The notes below the pieces were generated by a model. The model worked only from the letters and a program-made list of their open reading frames with translations. It was not told the DNA's origin and did no database searches. From JADJPO01 sp963750395 (GTDB taxonomy: Bacteria > Actinomycetota > Actinomycetes > Actinomycetales > Kineosporiaceae), in assembly GCA_963750395.1 (NCBI GenBank), contig CAVVQM010000007.1:310001-374000 (forward strand): a stretch of 64,000 nt of DNA. Reading direction: 5' to 3'. The translations under genes were made by a program, and so were the position numbers. Position 1 is the stretch's first letter; the number at the start of each line of letters is the position of its first letter. Positions 35,807 to 44,314 of the stretch are shown here, one piece after another.

Positions 35807-36352
35807 GTGTCGATCAAGCCCATCAGACTCTTCGGCGATCCGGTCCTGCGCACCCCCGCCCAGCCGGTCGTCGACTTCGACAAGGAGCTGCGGGGTCTGG
35901 TCAAGGACCTCACCGACACGATGTTGGACGCCCCCGGCGCCGGTCTCGCCGCCCCCCAGCTCGGAGTCGGCCTGCGCGTGTTCACCTACCACGTGGACGA
36001 TGAACTGGGTCACCTGATCAACCCCGATCTGGACCTGTCCAGCGAGCAGCAGGACGGTGAGGAGGGCTGCCTGTCCTTCCCCGGGATCGTCTTCGACACC
36101 CCGCGCGCGCTGCGGGTGGTGGCCAAGGGCGTCAACCAGCACGGTGAGCCGGTCACCATCGAGGGCAGTGAACTGCTGGCCCGCGCCATCCAGCACGAGA
36201 CCGATCACCTCGACGGCATCCTGTTCATCGACCGGATGGACCGCGAACAGCGCAAGCTCGCGCTCAAGGCGATCCGCGAGGCGGAGTGGGCCGGCCAGCC
36301 GGCACCGACGGTCAGGACCAGTCCCCACCCGACGTTCGGCCGTGCACTCTGA
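35807..36352 (+). CDS. def: Peptide deformylase
   Basis: The 181-residue metalloenzyme removes the formyl group from nascent N-termini. All three motifs are present: GAGLAAPQLG, EEGCLSFPG (metal-binding Cys) and QHETDHLDG (HExxH-type). GTG 35807 is preferred because GTGAGG lies 7 bases upstream and the protein then starts MSIKPIRLFGDPVLR; a GTG at 35795 would add four residues. fmt follows 21 bases later, so deformylation and Met-tRNA formylation are linked in one unit. Confidence 0.95.
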   Translation: MSIKPIRLFGDPVLRTPAQPVVDFDKELRGLVKDLTDTMLDAPGAGLAAPQLGVGLRVFTYHVDDELGHLINPDLDLSSEQQDGEEGCLSFPGIVFDTPRALRVVAKGVNQHGEPVTIEGSELLARAIQHETDHLDGILFIDRMDREQRKLALKAIREAEWAGQPAPTVRTSPHPTFGRAL

Positions 36353-36373
36353 CGGCCGCGCGGCGTCCTGCTG

Positions 36374-37312
36374 ATGCGCCTGCTCTTCGCCGGCACGCCT
36401 GAGATCGCCGTCCCCGCCCTGGACGCCCTGGCCGCCTCACGGCACGAGGTGGTGGCGGTGCTCACCAGGCCGGACGCGCGCTCCGGTCGCGGGCGCCGGG
36501 TGTTGCGTTCACCCGTCGCCCGGTGGGCCGATGACGCCGGGCTGCCGGTCCTTCAGCCTCGCCGGCTGTCCGAACCCGATGCCCTGGCCGCCATTCGAGA
36601 CCTGGGACCGGACTGCGCGCCGGTGGTCGCCTACGGGAACCTGATCCCCGTCGCCGCACTCGATCTGCCGCGCCACGGCTGGGTGAATCTGCACTTCTCG
36701 CTGCTGCCGGCCTGGCGCGGCGCGGCCCCTGTCCAGCATGCGCTGATGGCCGGGGACGAGATCACCGGGGCCACGACCTTCGCCATCGAGCAGGGGCTGG
36801 ACACCGGAGCGGTCTACGGGGTGCTCACCGAGCGGGTGCGCCCCGACGACACGGCCGGTGAGCTGCTCACCCGGCTCGCGCAGGCCGGCGCCGGGCTCCT
36901 GGTGGCCACCCTCGACGGGATCGAGGACGGCACCGTGCAGGCCCGGCCGCAGGCCGAGGACGGCGTCAGCCTCGCTCCCAAGATCACCGCGGAGGACGCC
37001 CGGATCGACTGGGCGACACCGGCGAGCGCGATCGAGCGCCGGATCCGCGGATGCACCCCAGACCCGGGGGCCTGGACCACCTGGCGGGCGGACCGTCTGG
37101 GGGTCGGCCCGGTCTCCAGCGCCGTCCCGGACGGGCTGCTCGACCGTGATCCGGTGGCCGGCGAGCTGGTGGTGACCAGGCATGCGGTGATCGTCGGGAC
37201 CGGGAGCGATCCGGTGGTGCTGGGTGAGGTCACGCCGGCCGGGCGCCGTCCGATGCGGGCCGTCGACTGGGCGCGGGGTGCGCGGCCGAGTGCAGGTGAC
37301 AGGTTCGCGTGA
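36374..37312 (+). CDS. fmt: Methionyl-tRNA formyltransferase
   Basis: The 312-residue enzyme formylates initiator Met-tRNA using 10-formyl-THF. The N-terminal Rossmann-like domain begins MRLLFAGTPEIAVPALDAL. The catalytic region reads VNLHFSLLPAWRGAAPVQHA, with the HxSLLPxxRG motif. A C-terminal beta-barrel tRNA-binding domain follows. It overlaps rsmB by 4 bases (GTGA). Confidence 0.96.
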   Translation: MRLLFAGTPEIAVPALDALAASRHEVVAVLTRPDARSGRGRRVLRSPVARWADDAGLPVLQPRRLSEPDALAAIRDLGPDCAPVVAYGNLIPVAALDLPRHGWVNLHFSLLPAWRGAAPVQHALMAGDEITGATTFAIEQGLDTGAVYGVLTERVRPDDTAGELLTRLAQAGAGLLVATLDGIEDGTVQARPQAEDGVSLAPKITAEDARIDWATPASAIERRIRGCTPDPGAWTTWRADRLGVGPVSSAVPDGLLDRDPVAGELVVTRHAVIVGTGSDPVVLGEVTPAGRRPMRAVDWARGARPSAGDRFA

Positions 37313-38721
37313 GTTCTCAGGAGACTCCGCGACGCGGTCGGCGCCCCTCCACCAGGAACCGGGCGCGCGCCGACGTCGATCCGGTCCGACAGGTCGCCTG
37401 GCAGACGTTGCGAGCGGTCGATGAGGACGACGCCTACGCCAACCTGGTGCTGCCCGGGCGGCTGCGTCGGGCGGGGCTGCGCGGGCGCGACGCCGCCTTC
37501 GCGACCGAACTCGCCTATGGTGCGCTGCGCGGGCGTGGTACCTACGACGCCGTCATCGAGCAGTGCAGCGACCGGCCGCCCGAGCAGATCGACCCACCGT
37601 TGCGCGACGCACTCCGCCTCGGCGTGCACCAGGTGCTGGCCATGAGGGTGCCGCCGCACGCCGCGGTCGGCTCGACTGTCGACCTGGTGCGGGCCGAGGT
37701 CGGCCAGGGTGCCGCGGGTTTCGCCAACGCCGTGATGCGGCGGGTCGCCGAGCGCGACCGGGAGCAGTGGCTGACGGCGATCGTGCCGGCCGGCGCCGAT
37801 CGTGACCTCCGGCTCTCACTGCGGCACTCTCATCCCGAGTGGGTCGTCCGCGCTCTACGCGACGCGCTGGCGATCGCCGGCCGCGACGTCGGTGAACTCG
37901 AGGCCCTGCTGGAGGCCGACAACACCCCGGCCCGGGTCTGCCTGAGCGCCCTGCCCGGACTGTGCGACCCGTCCGAACTGCTCGACCTGGGAGGGCGGGC
38001 GGGAAGCCTCAGCCCCGTCGCGGTGCGACTGGACGGCGATCCCTCGCGGGTGCGGGCCGTCCGGCAACGTCGGGCACGGGTCCAGGACGAGGGCAGCCAG
38101 GTGGTCACCCTCGCCCTGGCCGATTCCCCGCCGACGGGGCCGGACCGGGGCCGCTGGCTCGATCTGTGTGCCGGCCCCGGAGGTAAGACGGCGTTGCTCG
38201 CCGCCGTCCACGCCGAGCGCCGCGCCGCCGGGGACCTGCCGGCCGGATCTCGCCTGGTGGCCAACGAGATCTCGACCCATCGCGCCGATCTGGTGCGCGC
38301 CGGACTGCCCGATGCCTCTCTGGTCGGCGAGGTCCACGTGCGCACCGGGGACGGGCTGGACGTCGAGGAGCTGGCACGCCTGGCACCGGGCGGGTTCGAC
38401 CGGGTGCTGGTCGATGCGCCGTGCACCGGGCTCGGCGCCCTGCGGCGTCGCCCGGAGGCGCGGTGGCGGCGCCGTCCGGCCGACCTGGGCCGGCTCGGAC
38501 CACTGCAGAGGGAGCTGCTGCGAGCCGCGATCGAGCTGACCCGGCCCGGTGGCCTGGTCGGCTATGTGACCTGTTCCCCGCATCCGGCCGAGACCGTCCA
38601 GGTGGTCGAGGACGTCATCGGCCACCGGGCCGACGTGGGCCGGGCGTCGGACGACGTCCGGTTGTGGCCGCACGTCGACGGCACCGACGCGATGTACCTT
38701 GCCCTGCTTCGCCGGGAATGA
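37309..38721 (+). CDS. rsmB: 16S rRNA (cytosine-967 C5) methyltransferase
   Basis: The 470-residue protein has an N-terminal NusB-like RNA-binding domain (VRQVAWQTLRAVDEDDAYAN, FATELAYGALRG) and a C-terminal NOL1/NOP2/sun methyltransferase. SAM binds at LDLCAGPGGKTALLAAV. Motif IV is VLVDAPCTGLGALRRRPEAR, and the nucleophilic Cys is in VGYVTCSPHPAET. It is coupled to fmt by a GTGA overlap, the usual def-fmt-rsmB order. Confidence 0.95.
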   Translation: MSSQETPRRGRRPSTRNRARADVDPVRQVAWQTLRAVDEDDAYANLVLPGRLRRAGLRGRDAAFATELAYGALRGRGTYDAVIEQCSDRPPEQIDPPLRDALRLGVHQVLAMRVPPHAAVGSTVDLVRAEVGQGAAGFANAVMRRVAERDREQWLTAIVPAGADRDLRLSLRHSHPEWVVRALRDALAIAGRDVGELEALLEADNTPARVCLSALPGLCDPSELLDLGGRAGSLSPVAVRLDGDPSRVRAVRQRRARVQDEGSQVVTLALADSPPTGPDRGRWLDLCAGPGGKTALLAAVHAERRAAGDLPAGSRLVANEISTHRADLVRAGLPDASLVGEVHVRTGDGLDVEELARLAPGGFDRVLVDAPCTGLGALRRRPEARWRRRPADLGRLGPLQRELLRAAIELTRPGGLVGYVTCSPHPAETVQVVEDVIGHRADVGRASDDVRLWPHVDGTDAMYLALLRRE

Positions 38722-38804
38722 GAGGCCGTCCCGGGTGCTCGACCTGATCTCACCCGGTCGATCCGGCGGCTCGGCACAGGGCCTGCGGCGGTAGGGTTTC
38801 GGTC

Positions 38805-39944
38805 ATGACCATGCGGGACGCCTCCGGCGGGGCGGAGGACGCGATCGTGCGCGCCGCCTACGTCGATCACGTGCGCCAGGTCCTGCGCCAGCCCGTGCCG
38901 TTTCCCGTGATGGGGCTGTCCCATCCCGCGCTCACCCCGTCCCGGTTGGTCGAGATCGAGGAGACGGCGGGCGATGTCCACCGGCTCTCCCTCGGTTACG
39001 GCGACGCCCTGGGCTCGGCCGGCCGATTCGTGCTGACCGTCTCCGGGCGACCGGACCGCACGCTCGACGATCTGGCCGATCTGATCGCCGCCGAGGCGGT
39101 GCGTCTCGGTGAGGAGGTCACCCAGGATCCGCCGACGGCTCCCGAGCTGACCCCCGCCGGCGGCCTGCAGCTGAACGTGCCGATGGAGGCGGACGGCCTG
39201 ATCGTGGTCGAGGGCCTGCCGGTCCCCGCGCACCTACGCCGGCAGGGCCGCCTGTGGGCCGGTCACATCACGGTCAGCCCGGGACGGGTGGTCACGGTGG
39301 TCGCCCGCGGCGTCGATCCCGGCACGCTGCAGCTCGGCGAGGTCGCCGATCTGCGGCCCTATGTGAACGCCTGGGAGGAGCACCAGCTCAAGGCGGTGGC
39401 CGCCGCCGCGTTCATGCGGCCGGAGAATGCCGTGTCCGAGGTTCCCTCGCAGGGTCTGGACGCGCACATCGCGCTGGTGCGCAGCTGGCTGGCGACCCGC
39501 CAGGAACTGCCGCCCGGCGCACCGGAGCCGGGCATCGTCGGTCCCGCCAGCGGCAGTACCGACCAGATCAGGATGTGGGAGGCGGCACTGCGCACCCAGG
39601 CGCACTACGCCAAGCAGAACGAGTCCGATGCCAGCGCCTCCGTGGCCGCCATGGTCAACCAGGCGATGCACCTCGCCGACCGATCGTCCTGGTTCAACGA
39701 CCGCAGCCGCGTGGTGCGGGCGGTCGAGGAGATGGCCCGCTACACCGTCTTCGACTCCGACGTCCCCAGTCGGCGCGCCCAGGAGTGGTGGGGCCGGGTG
39801 TGGACGCTGACCACGACGCCCCTGCCGAGCGACCCCGACCAGGCGCGCGAGCGTCACCGGGAGTTCTCCGCCACCGAGTCGGTATGGCTCACCGCGTGGG
39901 AGCGCTGGGCAGGCGGGGACGATGGGCACGGTCGGCGCAGATAG
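38805..39944 (+). CDS. Conserved hypothetical protein of unknown function
   Basis: I do not recognise this 379-residue protein. It has no signal peptide or membrane helices. The central region alternates strand-like stretches (GGLQLNVPMEADGLIVVEGL, GHITVSPGRVVTVVARGVDP), and the C-terminal half looks helical and Trp-rich (SSWFNDRSRVVRAVEEMARY, SVWLTAWERWAGGDDG). It lies alone between rsmB and rpe, and rpe starts 9 bases after it, so they are probably co-transcribed. A TAGGGT element ends 7 bases before the ATG, suggesting a leaderless transcript. Coding is supported by length, codon use and tight packing. Confidence 0.8.
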   Translation: MTMRDASGGAEDAIVRAAYVDHVRQVLRQPVPFPVMGLSHPALTPSRLVEIEETAGDVHRLSLGYGDALGSAGRFVLTVSGRPDRTLDDLADLIAAEAVRLGEEVTQDPPTAPELTPAGGLQLNVPMEADGLIVVEGLPVPAHLRRQGRLWAGHITVSPGRVVTVVARGVDPGTLQLGEVADLRPYVNAWEEHQLKAVAAAAFMRPENAVSEVPSQGLDAHIALVRSWLATRQELPPGAPEPGIVGPASGSTDQIRMWEAALRTQAHYAKQNESDASASVAAMVNQAMHLADRSSWFNDRSRVVRAVEEMARYTVFDSDVPSRRAQEWWGRVWTLTTTPLPSDPDQARERHREFSATESVWLTAWERWAGGDDGHGRRR

Positions 39945-39953
39945 GGTCGGCTG

Positions 39954-40619
39954 ATGGGTCTACAGATCGCGCCGTCCCTGCTCTCGGCCGATTTCACTCG
40001 CATCGGCGAGGAACTGGGACGGATCTCGCACGCCGACTGGGCGCACGTCGACGTCATGGACAACCACTTCGTGCCCAACCTCACCTGGGGGCTGCCCGTG
40101 GTCGAGGCCATCGTCAAGGTGAGCCCGGTCCCGGTCGACTGCCACCTGATGATCGAGGACCCCGACCGGTGGGCGCCGGGCTACGCCGAGGCCGGCGCCG
40201 GCAACGTGACCTTCCACGCCGAGGCCGCCACCGCACCGATCCGGCTCGCCCGACGCCTGCGCGAGATCGGGGCGCGGGCGGGCATCGCCGTCCGTCCGGC
40301 CACCCCCATCGAGCCCTACCTCGACCTACTGCCCGAGTTCGACATGCTGCTGGTGATGACCGTCGAACCGGGTTTCGCGGGACAGCGATTCCTCGAGGGT
40401 TGCCTGCCGAAGGTCCGACGTGCCCGGGACGCCGTCCGGGCGAGCGGTCTGGACGTCTGGGTCCAGGTCGACGGCGGCGTGTCAGCCGAGACCATCGAGG
40501 CCTGCGCCGAAGCGGGCGCCGACGTGTTCGTGGCCGGCTCGGCGGTGTACGGGGCCCAGGACGCCGCGGCGCAGGTCGAGGTGCTTCGCGGGCTCGCCGA
40601 AGGAGCCTGCTCTGACTGA
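39954..40619 (+). CDS. rpe: Ribulose-phosphate 3-epimerase
   Basis: The 221-residue TIM-barrel enzyme interconverts ribulose-5-P and xylulose-5-P. It starts with IAPSLLSADFTRIGEEL, followed by WAHVDVMDNHFVPNLTWG (metal ligands Asp and His), VDCHLMIEDPDRW, LVMTVEPGFAGQRF and VQVDGGVSAETIEACAEAGA. A TAGGGT element ends six bases before the ATG, partly inside the previous gene's stop. In related genomes rpe is often followed directly by ribD; here pta and an accessory region intervene. Confidence 0.95.
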   Translation: MGLQIAPSLLSADFTRIGEELGRISHADWAHVDVMDNHFVPNLTWGLPVVEAIVKVSPVPVDCHLMIEDPDRWAPGYAEAGAGNVTFHAEAATAPIRLARRLREIGARAGIAVRPATPIEPYLDLLPEFDMLLVMTVEPGFAGQRFLEGCLPKVRRARDAVRASGLDVWVQVDGGVSAETIEACAEAGADVFVAGSAVYGAQDAAAQVEVLRGLAEGACSD

Positions 40620-42696
40620 GGGTCTGTACCTGGCGGGCGCGGGACCGCGGTCCGGCAAGTCGGCGGTCGCGGTCGGTCTGCTGGCCGGTCTCACCCGGCG
40701 GCGGGGCCGGGTGGGTGTGTTCCGCCCGGTCGTGCGCGAGGGCGAGCCGGACGAACTGCTCACCGTTCTGACCGGTCTGGCCACCACCGACGCGCCTGCC
40801 GAGAAGGCCTGGGGCGTCACCTACGACACCCTGGCCGCCGATCCAGAATCGGCGATGGCGACGATCCTGGACCGCTATCACGACGTGGCCCGCGGGCAGG
40901 ACGCCATGCTGGTGGTGGGGTCGGACTACGACGACGCCCCCGACCCGACGGAGTTCACCACGAACGCCCAGCTCGCCGCGGACCTGGGCGTCCCTCTCCT
41001 GCTCGTGATCCCCGCCGGGGAGCGTAGCCAGCACGACGTCGTGGAGAGCGCAGCGGCGGCCCTGGCCGCCGCCCGAGCCCGCTACGCGCACGTCGTGGGA
41101 GTGGTGTTCAACCACGTTGCGCCCCGGCTCAAGAGTAGCTTGGACGCCCGGATACGTTCTCGGACAACGGATGTCGACGTATGGTCGATCGCCGAGTCCC
41201 GATCCCTGGGTGCCCCGACCGTGGCCGAGCTGGCGGCCGCCTGTCATGGCAGGCTGGTGCACGGAGACCCTGAGTTGATGGACCGGGAGTGCCTCGGCAT
41301 GGTCGTCGCCGCCATGTCCATGCGGCATGTGATCGACCACCTCTTCGACGACGGCGTGGTGATCGTTCCCGGCGACCGGGAGGACGTCGTCCTCGGGGTG
41401 CTGCTCGCCCACCACTCCAGGACACTGCCCAACCTGTCCGGGCTGATCCTGAACGGTGGGTTCCGGTTGTCGCCGCAGATCGATCGTCTGATCGACGGGC
41501 TCGACATCCGGTTACCGATGATCCGCACCTCCGGGTCGACGATGCAGGTGGCGGCCGACCTGAGCGCGGTCGAGGGCCGGATCACCCCGCAGTCCACCCG
41601 CAAGATCAGGGAGGCGGTGGCCCTGGTCGAGCAGGCCGACGGGCTGGCCGACGTGATCGGACGCCGGCGCACCGGGGACGCCGTGGTGACTCCGCTGATG
41701 TTCGAGCACGACATCATGGAGCGGGCAAAGCAGGTCGGGGCGCACATCGTGCTGCCCGAGGGATCCGAGCCACGAATCCTCAGAGCTGCCCGTCAGATCC
41801 TCGATCACGGGATCGCCGAGCTGACCCTGCTCGGAGATGCGGGCACCGTACGGGCGGTGGCCAGGGACCAGGGGCTGGACGTCTCCGCGGCCCACATCGT
41901 CGATCCTGCGCAGAGCCCATGGCGTGAGGGGTTCGCCCAGGACTACGCGTCCCTGCGGGCCCACAAGGGCGTCACCCTCGACATGGCCTACGACCGGGTC
42001 GTCGACCCGTCCTACTTCGGGACGATGATGGTCCGGGCCGGCCATGCGGATGGGATGGTCTCGGGCTGTATCACCACGACCGCGAACACGATCCGGCCCG
42101 CGCTGGAGGTGATCCGCACCGCCCCAGGGGTTTCCGTCGTCTCCAGCGTGTTCCTGATGTGCCTGGCCGACCGCGTTCTCGTCTACGGGGACTGCGCCGT
42201 CAATCCGGACCCGACGTCCGAGCAACTGGCCGACATCGCCATCTCCTCCGCCCGCACCGCCGCCGACTTCGGCATCGACCCGCGGGTGGCGATGCTGTCG
42301 TACTCGACGGGCCTGTCCGGGGCCGGAGCCGACGTCGAGAAGGTCCGCGAGGCCACCAGGATCGTGCGGGAGAAGGCGCCGGACCTGTTGGTGGAGGGGC
42401 CGATCCAGTACGACGCCGCGGTGGAGCCCGAGGTCGCTCGCACGAAGCTGCCGGACAGCCGCGTCGCCGGTCGCGCGACCGTCCTGATCTTCCCGGACCT
42501 GAACACCGGCAACAACACCTACAAAGCGGTCCAGCGCAGTTCGTCCGCGCTGGCCATCGGCCCGGTGCTGCAGGGGCTCAACCGGCCGGTGAACGACCTG
42601 TCCCGAGGTGCCCTCGTGCGCGACATCGTGAACACCATCGCCATCACCGCGGTGCAGGCGGCCAGAGCTCGAGCGGGGTCGGCAGACCGGGGCTGA
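40612..42696 (+). CDS. pta: Phosphate acetyltransferase, three-domain type, apparent CTG start
   Basis: The 694-residue enzyme interconverts acetyl-CoA and acetyl phosphate. The N-terminal P-loop domain begins TEGLYLAGAGPRSGKSAVAV. A DRTGG-like domain (ECLGMVVAAMSMRHVIDHLF) and the C-terminal PTA_PTB catalytic domain (IVLPEGSEPRILRAARQILD, GMVSGCITTTANTIRPALEV) follow. The P-loop must be included, yet the only suitable start is CTG at 40612, six bases after AGGAG and overlapping the rpe stop by 8 bases; no ATG, GTG or TTG is available before the P-loop. A substituted ATG is possible. No ackA follows, although acetate kinase is the usual partner. Confidence 0.9.
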   Translation: MTEGLYLAGAGPRSGKSAVAVGLLAGLTRRRGRVGVFRPVVREGEPDELLTVLTGLATTDAPAEKAWGVTYDTLAADPESAMATILDRYHDVARGQDAMLVVGSDYDDAPDPTEFTTNAQLAADLGVPLLLVIPAGERSQHDVVESAAAALAAARARYAHVVGVVFNHVAPRLKSSLDARIRSRTTDVDVWSIAESRSLGAPTVAELAAACHGRLVHGDPELMDRECLGMVVAAMSMRHVIDHLFDDGVVIVPGDREDVVLGVLLAHHSRTLPNLSGLILNGGFRLSPQIDRLIDGLDIRLPMIRTSGSTMQVAADLSAVEGRITPQSTRKIREAVALVEQADGLADVIGRRRTGDAVVTPLMFEHDIMERAKQVGAHIVLPEGSEPRILRAARQILDHGIAELTLLGDAGTVRAVARDQGLDVSAAHIVDPAQSPWREGFAQDYASLRAHKGVTLDMAYDRVVDPSYFGTMMVRAGHADGMVSGCITTTANTIRPALEVIRTAPGVSVVSSVFLMCLADRVLVYGDCAVNPDPTSEQLADIAISSARTAADFGIDPRVAMLSYSTGLSGAGADVEKVREATRIVREKAPDLLVEGPIQYDAAVEPEVARTKLPDSRVAGRATVLIFPDLNTGNNTYKAVQRSSSALAIGPVLQGLNRPVNDLSRGALVRDIVNTIAITAVQAARARAGSADRG

Positions 42697-42808
42697 CTAC
42701 TCGGGGGCGTGCTGACGGCGGGCAGCCTCTCGCCACCTGCGCGTGCTTCCTCGACCCCTGCTTCGCCCCAAGCGTTTCTGCGCGCCCCAAGCGTCCCAAG
42801 CGCGCCCT

Positions 42809-42904
42809 CGAGCCCCAAGCGCGCCCCCTTCGCGCGCCCTCGAGCCCCAAGCGCGCCCCCTTCGCGCGCCCTCGAGCCCCAAGCGCGCCCCCTTCGCGCG
42901 CCCT
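42809..42904 (+). repeat. Three exact 32-bp tandem repeats
   Basis: Units 42809-42840, 42841-42872 and 42873-42904 are identical. Each starts CGAGCCCCAAGCGCGCC and ends TTCGCGCGCCCT. Degenerate fragments of the same sequence (GCCCCAAGCG) precede them from about 42765. They lie just after pta and abut the larger GATCA repeat array. The frames through them on both strands lack stops because of composition, and I see no gene. Confidence 0.92.
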
Positions 42905-43469
42905 CGCATGATCACGGTGAAGATCACGGTGTGCGAAGCGTGGACGGCGCAGCACGGACGGTCCTCATCGTGATCATGGACCGTCGGTAAGGATCTCCAC
43001 CGTGATCATGAAACCGCACGCAACCCGCATCGTGATCATGAGTGCCCGCAGCCACTGCACCCCATCGCACCAGCCCCCGCACCAGCCCCCGCACCAGCCC
43101 CCACCTCCATCGCACGACCGCGCATGATCACGGTGAAGATCACGGTGTGCGAAGCGTGGACGGCGCAGCAAGCAGGTCCTTCATCGTGATCATGGACCGT
43201 CGCGCACGCGTCTTCAACGTGATCACGAAACCGCACGAAATCCGCATCGTGATCATGAGTGACCGCCGCTGCTGCACCCACTGCACCAGCCCCCGCCCCC
43301 ATCGCACGCCCTCGCGCCTGATCGCATGATCACGGTGAAGATCACGGTGTGCGAAGCGTGGACGGCGCAGCAAGCAGGGCCTTCATCGTGATCATGGACC
43401 GTCGCGCACGCGTCTTCAACGTGATCATGAAACCGTGCGCAATCGCCATCGTGATCATGGGTGCCCGCA
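42905..43469. repeat. Three copies of a ~147-bp GATCA-rich element
   Basis: Copies are at 42905-43050, 43121-43268 and 43323-43469. The first 50 bases are identical in all three. Each copy has two direct GATCACGGTG motifs 12 bases apart on the left and three CGTGATCA motifs in opposite orientation on the right, giving 15 GATCA sites in all. In copy 1, CATGATCACGGTG (42907-42919) pairs perfectly with 42998-43010, and GACGGTCC/GGACCGTC form a second stem around a central TGATCA. The spacers are C-rich, with GCACCAGCCCCC three times at 43067-43102. It is not a CRISPR array: the units are too long and the spacers are not unique. Apart from these repeats I see nothing in the 940-bp gap 42697-43636 except ordinary DNA after 43480. 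Confidence 0.9.
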
Positions 43470-43636
43470 CAAACCCACGTGTGATCTTGGGGCTTGGCGC
43501 TCACCGGATCCGGACGAAGCGGTATTGTCCGGGCAGTCTCCTGAGCTTGAGGGCACCGGTCACAGAGCCGGTTCCGAGGAGACCTTCGTATGTGAGGCGT
43601 CCATGCACCGGGCGCCCTGGAGCGACGAGGAGAGGC

Positions 43637-44314
43637 ATGCGCGGTCGAGGTGGCCGACCAATGCGGGCGACGGGCCGTGCCTGGCTGGTGGTGATCGCCC
43701 TGGCCGTGACGGGCTGCAGCGGGGCGGACGACGGGCCAGCGGCTCCGACGACTACCGTCTCTTCGAGTGCCGTCTCGGTGCCGGCCTCGTCGCCGAGCCC
43801 CTCACCGGAGCCCTCGGCGGCGGACACGCAGATCACCTACCCGCAGGGGCTGACCGACGAGGAGCGGACGGCGGCCGAGAACGCCGTCGCCGGGTACCTG
43901 CGCTTCGTCGAGGTGTACGACGAGGTCGTCCAGAACGGCGGCACCGACGCTGTTGAGCGGCATGATGACCGTCGCCATAGACAGCGCTTTGACGGACACC
44001 ACTCGAATCGCGAGCATCTTCGTTGAGAAGGGTTGGCATATAGAGGGACTGACAAACGTCCCGTTCGTTGAGGTCCGTCGCGTCGACCTGAACGCGGATG
44101 CGACGAGCGATGCCGTTCCAGAGGTCGAGATCGCCTCATGTGAGTCACCCTCAATCGAGTGGCTAGAGACGCGTCCGGGGAGATCGTTACACCGCAGGAC
44201 AACCCTACGAGCTATAGCGCAACGACAGTCATGCGCTACTACCCGGATACGCCGGGCGAAGCCAGCGGCTGGTTTGCGGCGCTTTCCTCCAACAAGGGGG
44301 TCGATCGCTGTTGA
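43637..44314 (+). pseudogene. Exported lipoprotein of unknown function, two frameshifts
   Basis: The N-terminus MRGRGGRPMRATGRAW and LVVIALAVTGC is a lipoprotein signal with a lipobox cysteine, followed by a Ser/Pro-rich linker. The mature part reads GLTDEERTAAENAVAGYLRF, then switches frame near 43945 (LLSGMMTVAIDSALTDTTRI) and again near 44165 (DASGEIVTPQDNPTSYSATT), ending SSNKGVDRC. With one base removed and one restored the product is about 225 residues. GAGGAGAGG precedes the ATG. The middle part is visibly less GC-rich than neighbouring genes, a possible sign of transfer. The stop overlaps the TTG of the next gene (TTGA). The function is not known. Confidence 0.7.

Noticed and set aside
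42809..43469. CRISPR array
   Set aside because: Units are 32 bp directly abutting, or about 147 bp with similar C-rich spacers. There are no unique 30-40 bp spacers and no cas genes.
42709..43504. Open frames through the repeat array, encoding recurring peptides such as MITVKITVCEAWTAQ
   Set aside because: The repeated peptides fall in different frames because copies are 216 and 202 bp apart, both strands are open, no ribosome-binding site is present, and composition explains the lack of stops.
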